Source: Beverwykella pulmonaria (lineage: Eukaryota > Ascomycota > Dothideomycetes > Pleosporales > Melanommataceae). From it: a DNA stretch of 64,000 nt. The translations under genes and the position numbers were made by a program. The DNA lies in assembly GCA_001599595.1 (NCBI GenBank), contig BCHH01000007.1:999179-1063178 (forward strand), in the 5' to 3' direction. Position 1 is the stretch's first letter. Each line of letters opens with the position of its first letter. The notes beneath the pieces were generated by a model, which worked only from the letters and a program-made list of their open reading frames with translations, made no database searches and had not been told where the DNA came from. Shown here one piece after another: positions 1 to 9,904 of this stretch.

Positions 1-3000
1 TAAACATTCTTTTAAGCTTGTTAAATGCTATAGCATGTTCTAAGGTCTATTAGAAAACTGTGTTTTTAGCTGTAAGTTGCACTAGGGGGTTAACAATCTT
101 TAAAAAGTCCTTAATAAACTGCTAATAGAAGTTTGCAAAGCCTATAAAGCCTTGTACACCTTTAACTATTAATAGAGTAGCCTATTCTTGTATTGCTTTT
201 ACTTTGTTAGGGTCTATGCGTATACCTTTGCCTACTTTAATTATAAACCTAAGATACTTTGTAGATGCAGTCTTAAATTTACATTTGTTAATATCTAGGT
301 ATAGCTTTGCTTTAGTAAGTTTGTCAAGGATGCTACAGACCTTCTTACAGTAATCTGCTAAGCTACTGCTTAAAAAGATAAGTATGTTGTTAATGTAGGC
401 TAATATAAAGTTGTCTAGGTATTCCTGCAACACATAATTAATATATATTTAGAACATGCTTAGGCTATTAGTTAAGCTAAAGAGGACTATAAGCTATTTA
501 TATAACCTATATTGTATGCAAAAGGCTGTCTTCTACTTATCTCCTTCTACTATGTAGATATAATAGAAGGCGTGTGTAATGTCTAGCTTAGTAAACTATT
601 TTGCCTTGCTAATGTAATCTAGAGTCTCTTGTATAAGGGGAAGTAGGTAACAGTTCTTGCGCGTAATAGTGTTAAGGGCATAGTAATTAACACAGAAACA
701 GAGTCCTCTACCTAGCTTTTTAGCAAACAGGACAGGTGCTCTAGCAGGGGACTTGCTAACGCATATAAAGCCTTTTAAGAGATACTTAGTAAGTTCTTTG
801 CATAGCACTAGCAGCTTACTACGTAACATAGTGTACAGGGGACCCTACAGTAGTTTGCCTTCCACGCTGTAGGCGTCTTTAACAAGTTTAATCTTATAAT
901 TAACACTATTGCAGCAGGGTAGTAGGGCGTTGGCTAGGTCTTTACTCTATTAATCTATCTAATTGCAATAACCTTAATAATTAGGTAGTTTTGTTAATAA
1001 ATCTGTTGTTAATTTGCCTTAAAGTGCCTTATTAATGTTAGCTATAGATGCTGTAAAAACTTCTACCTATTTACTTTAGTTCCTCTATTTCTTCTTGTCC
1101 TAGCTATTGTTATAAAGTTGGATTATAGCAACAGCAGTAACTTTGTTAATGTCTATTCCTTTTTAGAACCTACTGTTACGCAGTTAGATACTACTTTTAT
1201 GTATAAACATAGTCTCTTTTGCAGGTGCTAATGTAATATTGTTGCGTTTTAGCTATAGGTAGCCTAAGATAAGGTTGTATAGTAGATTAAAGTTAACTTT
1301 ATAGAAAAAATTTGTCTCCTTATAACTACTAATATTAGTTACTACTTTAACAGAATAGCATACTAGGTAAACTGTACTACCTACGCCTTTTAGTTTCTTT
1401 AGATAGGGTAGTGTAATGCGCTCTAGCTTGTAACTTCTAATATAAGAGGATTTAATAATACTATTAGCAAGGCAACTATTATTAATTAATATATTAGCAA
1501 CTAAGTTGTTGTTAATAATTGTGTTAACTGTAAAAGGGTTTGTAGTTATATGCTCCTTCTTAAACTCCTCCTACTCTATTAATAATGTTGTCTCTGCTTT
1601 GTCCTTCTCTTTAGTATCTATTATAATATTATTGTTATCCTTAAACTAGCTAGAAGTTGGCTCCTTACTATAACTTAAGTAAGGAGCACTGCGTTTCCCT
1701 AAAGGCTATCCTTGTTAACTTCTTCTACTGTAGACTGCATATACGCAATATTAACTAGATTAACATTAATATAGTTGCTGCAACTGCTACTTCTTCTATT
1801 TCTATTGCTCTCTCTATTATTATTTTGTCCTTTCTTGCTACTATTTATCTATAGGGTCCTGTTAGGGTCTTAAGTAGGGAGTAGATTACACTAGCTAATG
1901 TAATAATTAAGGCTACTACAGCACAGGCAGGCGTTGTTTCTGTAATGTTAGTTTAGTGTGTCCTAAGAAACCTACTTAGCACATTTGCTGTTGCCCTAAC
2001 TACAGTTCTAACTGTCTCCTTAACTAATACCCTAACTAATACTATTGCTATTATTTCTACTATTGCTGTTGTATCTTCCTCTATTGTTGTTGTGCTTGCT
2101 GCTGCTGCAGTTGTTCCTAGTAGTAATAGCATTAACTAATATAGTCTAATCTATTAGGTCTCTGCTTAGAGAGTCTGTAGTAGTAGTAAGGGTAGGGGTG
2201 TCTATACACTTCTTAATATAATAGTTTATATTGTCTTCTATTATAATTACAGTGTGTTAAAAGCTATTTGTAGTGTTGCTAACATTTGTAGTAATAAGGT
2301 GTTTTAAGAGGTCTTTACAGAGGCTGTTCTTGTAATACTGTTTCTTAATGTTGTTATTAACAAGGTTAAGTCCTGCACATATAGTAAGTTCTTGCGTGCG
2401 CAGGAAGTACGTGTAGGCGTCTTCTTTTAGCTGCTGCTTTAAATTAGTTAGTGCATCTATTGCCTTTTGTTTAGCCTAATAGTTAGTAAATTAGACATCT
2501 ATGTAGTCCTAAAACTAGTAGAGTATATAAACAGCCTTATTACTATTATACTAGGGCTAGATATTTCTTATTGCAGTACCTTTAAGGTAGTTAAAGATGT
2601 AGCTAACCTTGCTATATTTGTTATAGAAAGCTAAAGGCTTATTGCAAAAGACTTTAGAGATCTTGTGCTTAAATATCTTATAGGAGGCTACGTTACTATT
2701 AAACTGTAGTTGCTTACACTTAACACTGTACAACCTAAAGTTAATAAGTCCTAGTATATTTAGCTGCTAAGTGCCACCTGTTTGTATTATGTGTTAAAGC
2801 TCTTTAAACTTCTCCTATAAGTTGTAGAGGGGGTCCCTAAAGTTAGTGTTGTTAGGGATCTCTAAGTAGCTGTTCTAGTTATGTTTGTCCTACTACCCTG
2901 TAGAGGGACTATTACCTTAACTAATACTATTAAAGCTGTTGCTGTTGTTATTGCTATTGCTATTGCTATTACTGTTGTAGTTGTTGTTGCTGTTGCTATT

Positions 3001-3498
3001 GCTGTTGCTATTGCTGTTGTAGTTGCTGTTGCTATTGCTGTTGTTGTTACTATTGCTATTTAGTTGCGTGAAGAGTCTGCTAGGTTAGAAACCTTTAAAG
3101 CTGCTAGTGTGTGTAACTAGGGGAGTGTGTTAATAGGGGTTCCTGCTAGTAAGGTAAGAAGCGTAGGACATAACTAAAGATGCACTGTTACTAAAGTTGC
3201 TGTTGCTAGTATTACTACGCCAGGTGTTATTGCAAGGATACCTAAAGGTAGGGGGCTTGTTAGCTGTAGGGTTCCTAGACACCTTATTGCGTGCTTTAAC
3301 GCCTGCAAAGACGCATTTAGTTACACCCTGTATAGCTATAGGGCCCTAGTACGCTGTAATTAGCTCTTAGGTAGCCTATGCAAGTGCTCTGCTATAGTCC
3401 TAGGAGAGAGTTTGTCCTGTCTTAAAAATGTATTAGGTAAGTGCAGCTTCATCTGCGCCGCCTGCGTACTCTGTTTTCTATTGTTCTAATAAGGCCAT
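1..3498 (-). mobile_element. Decayed Ty3/gypsy LTR retrotransposon (gag-pol), truncated by the window edge
   Basis: Read on the minus strand, this AT-rich block carries gag then pol. A gag-like frame opens near 3498. A CCHC zinc-knuckle pattern lies at 1888-1929 with spacing CX2CX4[Y]X4C: the His is replaced by Tyr and a TAG sits inside. Reverse transcriptase motifs follow at 596-829 (CVNYYALNTITRKN, like the CVDYRALN box) and 182-433. The catalytic YxDD box reads YINN at 386-397, so both metal-binding Asp are lost. In-frame stops are mostly TAG or TAA at places where the family has Gln or Trp, as expected of RIP-like decay. RNase H and integrase, if present, lie beyond base 1. No LTR was identified. 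The element cannot be active. Confidence 0.85.
2930..3062. repeat. Imperfect GTTGCT/ATTGCT trinucleotide-hexanucleotide tract
   Basis: About 130 bp of GTT/GCT/ATT triplets. Read on the minus strand it is a CAA/CAG run, a poly-Gln tract of the gypsy gag, broken by TAG codons that look like mutated CAG. The open plus-strand frame rich in Val, Ala and Ile is a product of the repeat and not a gene. Confidence 0.8.
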
Positions 3499-3699
3499 TT
3501 AGTTAAAGAGTGAAACAAAATGTAAGGCACGTGGTGCGGGACCAAAGACTATGTGTAGAATAAGATTGTTTCACTGGTCAATCAGCAAATCTACAGAGGC
3601 TACTTTTATAAGTGCGAAGTCGCGTGCGCACTAGGCCTGATTAGGACTAGCACCTCGCTTCCAACGCCAGGACCACACGATGTCACGTGCGCCACATTC

Positions 3700-4813
3700 C
3701 CTCTTCCTCCCAGCGAACAAAGGAATCTCTTTCCTTACATTGAAAAGGTTGTACTAGTCTAAGGAAGGAGATGACCTAGGTAATTAGGCCTCCCTTACTA
3801 GGGCTGTGTCTAGAGGGCCAGCAGCTAATCAGCTGCACTCTTGTTTAGGCTGCAACCTCCTCCTTAATGTCTTGTTGTGTAATAGGGGTTTCCTCCCCTA
3901 GGAGGCTCCTAAAACCACACTAGACATTCTAGACTGCATGGTTGTGCTATTTCTATAGGAGGGCAGCCCTGTCGCCCTTAATAGCGCAGATTATCCTCTT
4001 CTAGTTTTCTTGCTCTATAAGCTAGTCACAGATTATTCTGTTAGCTAGGGTAATTGCCTAGCCTGTTTTTGTAGCTGTAGCCTAGGGTATGTTAGCAATC
4101 TAGAGTCCTGTGGCAGCGCATATAGCTTGTTAAATGGCTATTAGTGCTAGGTTTAGGAGCTGGATTGGGGCAGGTGCCGTGAGTAGGATGTGCATGTCGT
4201 CGTCCTGCCTTGCTGTTGTGTTGTAGGCTGGTAGAGCCTGTGCTTGTCTTCTTTGGGGCGTGCTTCCTAAAACAGGATAGTTGCTCTCCCCTAAGGGGGA
4301 TGTTGAAGCAGCCTCTGCGTACATCTTTCTAAGGTGTTTAGCAGCGCTTAAGTTGCTGTTGCTGTCGCTGCCGCTGGCCGTGCGGCTAGTGCTGCTTCCA
4401 GTGCTTATGACTAAGGTGGTGATGGCCTGGATAACCAGGCGCCGGAGGTCGTCCGCAATCCCCGCATCTTCAGGGTTCTTGAAGCCCCTCATGCAATTGT
4501 CAATGGCCTCTGCTAGGGCCGTAGTAATGATTTCGCGCCTCTAGGTAGCGTGCCTGGCGGCGGTGAGGTGGGGGGCAATCGCGCTGGTGACGGCGTTGGC
4601 TGCTGTACCGGCTCTGTCCTGGGTGTTCGCACCGCCACCGAGTTGAAGGCGTGCTGGCGCGCGGATATCCATCGCGCGGTGCCTCTTAGAGGTGCGAATA
4701 TTATTCTGTCTAGCAGACTCGGGCCCCGCTGGCCTAGTGCAGCCCTCTGGGGGGAGGGGAGATGGCTGCTGGCGGTTAGGGGATGCCCCAGGTGCTGCTG
4801 CAGAATCTGCCAT
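3700..4813 (-). pseudogene. Decayed retroelement-type ORF (possibly EKA-like or non-LTR ORF1)
   Basis: An ATG at 4813 opens a 90-codon frame (Ala/Pro-rich start MADSAAAPGASPNRQQ) ending in TAG at 4541-4543. The same frame continues without shift through RREIITTALAEAIDNC and MRGFKNPEDAG to 4130. It then runs to about 3700 interrupted by at least nine TAG/TAA codons, most at positions where Gln or Trp would fit. The 5' half is GC-rich and well preserved; the 3' half is progressively decayed. The composition (disordered N-terminus, helical middle) resembles the ORF1/EKA-like family that is repeated in some fungi, but I cannot confirm this from memory. It starts 23 bp from the divergent CorA-like gene. 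Confidence 0.5.
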
Positions 4814-4836
4814 TTACCTCACCGCGCAGCAGCGCA

Positions 4837-7396
4837 ATGAGTAGAGGGCGGGAGAAGACTAGAATTCGAAAATTCAGGCCTGTTTCAGCTAGGTTTAGAT
4901 GGATAATTAATAAGGAGTACCAGTCTAACAATCTAGAAAAATTGGTGTTCGGTGTTGTTCCAGAGACTTATGAAAAGCTGAAACAATTCATTGACCGGGG
5001 TAACTGCCAATGTCGAAGGTGGGTGTGCGTGTGCAATGAGGGGGATTCTCGGTGCTTCTGTATTGATCAGAAGCAATGCAAATGCCGCAAGGATGGAAGC
5101 AACTGCACATGTCCTGCCGGTTTGAGCCTTGCACCTGCACAAATATTGGCAGACTATGTGTATGCAATACAAAAGGCTACCATTGTCGTTGTGGAGATAG
5201 CTTAGATAATCAAAAAGAGCCTTGTCAGACTACCAAGGTGAGTGTTACCCTAGTGTGTCTAGTATGGGGCTGGGCGTCTAACATCAGCAGATGGAGTCGA
5301 AAGTTCGGATATACAATATTTTTCCAGATCAGGTTCATTGGGACAGTCTTGTCCAAGTTGAAATCTACGATGCATCTGACCCAGGAGAGTTAGAAAAACT
5401 CTACCAGAAGATTATAAACCTGGAGATAGAGGAAGAAGAGAAACAGAAAGAGACGAGAAAGATCAGAGACGAGGAAGTTAGAAATGGATCTCAAAAAGAG
5501 AAGAAGGTCGAAAAGGCCGAGGACTGCGATGACGACGAAGAGGAGCCTTGCCGGCTGATCACAGTCAGCCATTTGAGTCCTAGTTTAGCAAAGCTACTAG
5601 GTGGAGCGTAATTTTAACCTCTTCCCTGAACCAGTTTAGTACCACAAGCTAATAGGACCAGCTATGATATCTCAGCTGACTTCTTCAATCGACATTTACC
5701 GGGCACGGAAGCACTTTCTGGACGCCTAATCTCACGTCTCCCTTCAACTCTCCAAATCGACTTCGACGAGATTTACGAGGGAACCGAGGAGTTTTCCGAC
5801 CTCTGGCCTAGACACAATATCCTCAAAGGACATGATGTAATCAAGGGTGCAATGGAGCATAATTTCATGTTACAGGATGTAGGATGGGACTATTTTCCAG
5901 TTGACCAAGACGATTGGATGAGCAGCATCCACAACTCTCTTTTAAGCCGTGGCTTTGAAGTTTTGTCCGATGATCGACTGAAGAACGTATTACAATTCAA
6001 CATCAACCACCGAATATCGGTGTATTCGAAACCACCAAGGCATCCGACAACAGGTCAGTGTATTGGCAACATAGGTCTTGACTTTGAACTAACATCTTTA
6101 GCAATTGTGTTGTTCTATCCAAGGCTACCGATCTTCCCTGATGCTAAACATTACGCCAAAAATCACCCCGGTAGCAAACCTGACGAACAACTTGGAAGGA
6201 AAAACGAGGGCGGTTGCGAGCCGGTCCGGTTCCGTGGTATACCCGACTCGACTTCAACGCCATCTTCCATACGATATCCCTGGATACCATCATTCGTCAG
6301 GCTCCCCGGAACTAAGAGCTACAAGCCAGAGGACTGGAGGAGCAAGCCAGCAACTGGGAATATAACTCCGCGTGGAGCGTTTCCTGAAGCCGAATATGAG
6401 GAAAATCCTGCTGACACTGGTTGGAAACAATCTTACGCCACTGCCTTTGATCGAGAGTTTAGAAAGCACATCTGGCAACACAAAGCGGAATCTGAAGCCG
6501 CAATTGCCCAAGGACACGTAGTACGAGCTGCAACAAAACGGCGGAACCATCTCGGGAAATTCGTGCACCTGTTTGGCGCCCCTCTTTTCAAGATCGTCTC
6601 TGCCAATTGGGCACGTCTCCTAGTCCGACGAAGCTTCGATCTCGATCTTCTCGAATGGAGACCAATAACATCCATCAAGCCTGAGACGATTGAAGAGGCC
6701 AAATCCCGACGACTAGCTATTGCTCGACATCAAAAGGATATAGGCGCAAGTCTGGAGGTCCTCCGGGGCCTGATCCAAGAAGAACGAGCGCAAAAGATCA
6801 ATGAGAAGCACCTCGAAACTGATTCTCGCGAGATGACCACGCAGCAATACATGGAGGCTTGGACTGCAACACTCCTTGATGTCAATGCCAATTATAACAA
6901 AGGCAGGAGCAACGGAATGGTGGCAGATGGGACAGAGAGTGACTCGTGGGAGACTTTATACTCCGACTTCTTGGAGCTAAAGGCTTCCATGGACGCTCTC
7001 GACAACCGAGCGACGAAGATTCAAGATGGCATGATGGGCCTCATGGCCGAGTCCGCCAAAAAGCGAGCCGAGCTGTTGAATTTCATCGCCGGCACAGCGT
7101 CATTGATTCTAGTCCCTTTCAGTGTCGTCGGCAACATTTTCTCGGTTGAGTTTGAAAAGAATGGACCACAGCGGACAGTGAGGAACTTTTCTGTTGCAAT
7201 GGCTATTACGTTTTCTGTTGCTTTTTTTGGGTATACATTTCTTTGGGTTTGGAAAGTAGATGGTAATTTTGGTGGGAATATTGTCACGAAGGTGAAGCGT
7301 TGGAAAAAGGCTTTGAGTCCTTCAAAACACACCACGTTGGCACACCAGAGGCTAGTGCCCACAGAGCAAAAGTGTCATTCGGAGGACACTGCGTAG
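4837..7396 (+). CDS. CorA-like divergent membrane protein with Cys-rich N-terminus; one frameshift
   Basis: Model: exons 4837-5237, 5291-5600, 5640-6053 and 6102-7396, with introns of 53, 39 and 48 nt. The 39-nt intron has a weak GTGGAG donor. The product is about 806 aa. Residues ~50-125 form a Cys-rich repeat (CxC pairs such as CQC, CVC, CFC, CKC, CTC), which may bind metal. The middle has the fungal motif FFNRHLPGTEALSGRLISRLP. Two C-terminal transmembrane helices (TASLILVPFSVVGNIF and FSVAMAITFSVAFFGYTFLWVW) resemble the CorA Mg2+ channel layout, but the GMN selectivity motif is absent, so ion transport is only inferred. The Cys-rich frame jumps near 5115-5126, consistent with one missing base (assembly error or real lesion). 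The start at 4837 gives MSRGREKTRIRKF; an in-frame ATG at 4783 would extend it. Confidence 0.6.
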
Positions 7397-7644
7397 TGTA
7401 ACCCAGGATTTGACAGAATTATTCTTCATCAAAGTTTAACTTTCATATTTTATCTATCCGAGAATTGTTTGAAGGGGCATTGATCCCAAAGGATGATTGA
7501 TAGTATACAAACTATAAGGTTACGCCTAGCTTAGGTTAAGGTAGAACGTAGAGAAAATTAAAGTTTTAAGCTAAAGTATTATACCCATAGTATGCTTTCT
7601 TCTAGCTAGTAGTAAAAGATATTCTATAAATAAGATTATCGTAT
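7397..7644. other. Intergenic, AT-rich, nothing recognised
   Basis: This is the 3' flank of the CorA-like gene, rich in TA steps and short TAGCTAGTAG-like words, with no credible ORF or RNA gene. Confidence 0.5.
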
Positions 7645-7826
7645 TGTGATGATATTATACATCACTAACCCCAAAAGGCCCTCGAGCAGGCTACGGCCAA
7701 CCACCGGTCCTAGACCGGATCACGTGATTATATAGGAGTATATAGTCTTCTCGACGTTCGTCAGCGAACCTCAAGGATTCGTCTAAATAAAATCATACAC
7801 CTGCATTCAAGCCCCCACTCATCACA
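7645..7826 (+). mobile_element. Candidate short LTR (TGTGATGA...TCATCACA)
   Basis: A 182-bp segment with perfect 8-bp inverted ends, TGTGATGA and TCATCACA, matching the TG...CA rule of LTRs. It contains a CACGTG core (GGATCACGTGATTATATAGG) and TATA-like words. The flanks (CGTAT left, GACAA right) do not match, so it would be one LTR of a longer, now truncated element and not a solo LTR. No second copy lies in the window. Confidence 0.4.
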
Positions 7827-8160
7827 GACAAGAAGTCTTGAGTAAATCACGTTTGGAAACAGCAGGCAAGCAGTAAGAGTGGGTCAATAGCCTCAGACTA
7901 CATAGCGCGTACGGTTAAAGGGATATACGTAAGAATTGGAGAATCCTATTCGGCCGCTTAGGCAAGAATATACCTACACATTTAGTGAGCGTTGTAGAGA
8001 GTACGCGCAGCGCGCAAGGGCTATGGCCACTAAGGCATCAATAAGTAATCTGTTATATAATTATTTAGGTTTAGGTCTCCTTACGGGTAGGTCCACTATT
8101 TTTTTATATAGTTTGTAGAAGTATACAGCTTTCAGAATGCTCACAAATTTTACACGCATA
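7827..8160 (+). other. Possible internal remnant of an LTR element
   Basis: Sequence just 3' of the candidate LTR. A short frame at 7936-8118 (ENPIRPLRQEYTYTFSERCREYAQRARAM) opens with TTG and not ATG and soon ends. It could be the start of a decayed gag, but no family motif is visible. Confidence 0.25.
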
Positions 8161-8290
8161 TACCTAGAGGGGCCGACTAGAAAGACAAGGCCAAATAGGA
8201 AAACAAGGGTGCCAAATGGTAAAACAAGGGGGCCGGGGCCATATTAAAAAACAAGGGGGCTATATAGAAAACAAGGGTGCTGAACAGGGC
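8161..8290. repeat. Degenerate tandem repeat with AAAACAAGGGGGC core
   Basis: Five loose repeats of about 22-27 bp share the core (A)AAACAAGGG(G/T)GC separated by CCAAAT/ATAT-like spacers. The strand is purine-rich. No coding potential is visible. Confidence 0.6.
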
Positions 8291-8368
8291 TCTTCTAAGG
8301 ACTAGCTGCCGAGCTTTCGGTCCGGGTGTTTTAGCGGACTGATTCCTTTCACGACTATCAGCTGCATC

Positions 8369-9357
8369 TTACTCGGCTTTATCAACGACCTTAAACTTCA
8401 GCCCGCTCTCCTCTGCCTTAATAGGAACCGCTATCCAACATTCTGAATCCTTCCTCTTCTCAAGAATGGCCCCTTCCCAATCCTGTGGCGTAGAAACAGT
8501 CAGCAACCGCCCGACTTTTGGTCAACATCCTTAATAATAACTCAATAACGTACCTTCAAGCCCCCATACTTCCAGCTCCACAGCGTCCTCGGATTACCAA
8601 CCGTTCCACTCGGCGCCCAACGCAACCAATAGTCCTGCCCAGCGTTGACGTCCCGCTGCCAAGCCGCATCTAAATCAAGCTGTAATGTCACGCGCCGGCT
8701 GACCCCTTGCCCAGGAAACAGCTCAATCCATCCCTCAGCCTCGCTGACCACATAAGTCTGTGCCGCTGCGTATTGGCTATTGCTTGGATCGATAAATCGC
8801 CCATTTTCATCCCTTGGCCGCCGTAAACTCACGTTGCGCCACTGAAAGGGAAGGCGCTTCTCACTGAGGTTCTCAGGCGAAGCGAAGATCTGATACTGGC
8901 CCCAGTACACTGCCTTGTCTGATAGTGGGCCCCCAGCTTTAGGACCAAACAGTTGCAGAATGATTGGCTGACTAGGTATAGACTCAGGACTCGCTGTGTA
9001 GCATAAGGTCGCCGTGAACTCCAAGGTTCCGTCGGTAAGAGACAGAGTACTGGCATCTGAGAGTCGGAGCGCGAGACGAGGACACACAGCACTGTACACA
9101 GTATCAGATCGGAGCCACCCTTTTTGTAGACACATAGACACTCGAGACTAGGTAGAGAATAAGGAAGTGCTGGCAGGTAGAACCTACAGTTTCTCTTCCC
9201 GGAGTGCGCTCTCCTGGTTCCGATACTCCTCCAGCGCACGTTGATACTCCGCCTCCACCGCCTCACGCAGGGCAGACGCTTCATCGCGTCGTGAAACTGT
9301 TTTTAACAGCCGTTTGGGCCAAGGTGTTTGAAGAACTGCGGGAATTGAGGGCGCCAT
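8369..9357 (-). CDS. Uncharacterised fungal protein, three exons, 273 aa
   Basis: Exons 9357-9188, 9091-8554 and 8482-8369, joined by introns of 96 nt (GTAGGT...TACAG) and 71 nt (GTACGT...CACAG); total 822 nt in phase. The N-terminus (MAPSIPAVLQTPWPKRLLKT) leads into an acidic-basic helix (~residues 22-56, EAEYQRALEEYRNQESALREEK) likely to form a coiled coil. The rest is a beta-rich region with LRLSDASTLSLTDGTLEFTA and GQDYWLRWAPSGTVGNPRTL, ending LKFKVVDKAE. There is no signal peptide or membrane segment, and I do not recognise the family. The ATG is only 18 bp from an LTR-like sequence (9376-9556), so the native promoter has probably been displaced. Codon use looks like ordinary fungal coding sequence, not RIP-decayed. 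Confidence 0.7.
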
Positions 9358-9375
9358 CGTGTGGACTGCAGTATT

Positions 9376-9556
9376 TGTAAAGGGCTGGGCCCTGGTTATG
9401 TAGATCCTTCGGCTCGCCTCAGATCCTTCGTACGAAGCCTTGGCAGGACCTTATAAACTCCGCCGGCCTCTGCCCCCTTTGTTCTTCTTCATGCTTCCTT
9501 CTGTCGCTAGATAGGAATACAATGATTATTATTTGAGCCTCTTCTATCTCCTTACA
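9376..9556 (+). mobile_element. LTR-like sequence A (TGTAA...TTACA)
   Basis: A 181-bp segment starting TGTAAAGGGCTGGGCCC and ending CTATCTCCTTACA. It has a central CCTTATAAACTCC (TATA-like) and a 3' part (AATACAATGATTATTATTTGAGCC) resembling the ends of fungal Copia LTRs. No matching target duplication flanks it (GTATT left, TCAGA right). It directly abuts truncated LTR B, so one junction was lost by deletion or recombination. Confidence 0.55.
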
Positions 9557-9904
9557 TCAGAACTATCCAATTCGGGTGCGAATCACTACCGAAGGCGTAT
9601 GGGAGTGCACGAGTGATAACGAATACCCAAGGTTGAATTGATACATAAAGGCCGGGTACGAAAGGATATTGAAAAGCTACCTGATCTAACTAGCGAGAAA
9701 ACTGGCTTATATACAGTAAGAGGGATGATAGATAGCTAAGCCGAGGTACTACAGGTTCGGATCGGAACAGGACCTGTATTGGAGTTGAGTGGGGAGCCGG
9801 TCAGGAGCCAGAGTACTACAGGTTTGGATAGGAACAGGACTTGTATCGGGGTTGGGTAGGGAGCGGGTCGGTCACGTGATGAGACGATTGTTTGAATCGT
9901 TACA
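9557..9904 (-). mobile_element. Truncated LTR copy B, inverted relative to the solo LTR at 12809-13173
   Basis: The reverse complement starts TGTAACGATTCAAACAATCG and matches the solo LTR at 12809-13173 along almost its whole length. Shared features are an internal duplicated block of ~60 bp around TACAGGTCCTGTTCCGATCC, a TATATAAGCCAGT box and a CACGTGACC core. Homology stops at TTCTGAT (9556/9557), where the last ~18 bp of the LTR are replaced by LTR A. Confidence 0.85.

Noticed and set aside
2881..3063. Plus-strand ORF rich in Val/Ala/Ile (60 codons)
   Set aside because: It is the reverse reading of a CAA/CAG repeat in the gypsy gag; low complexity, no real gene.
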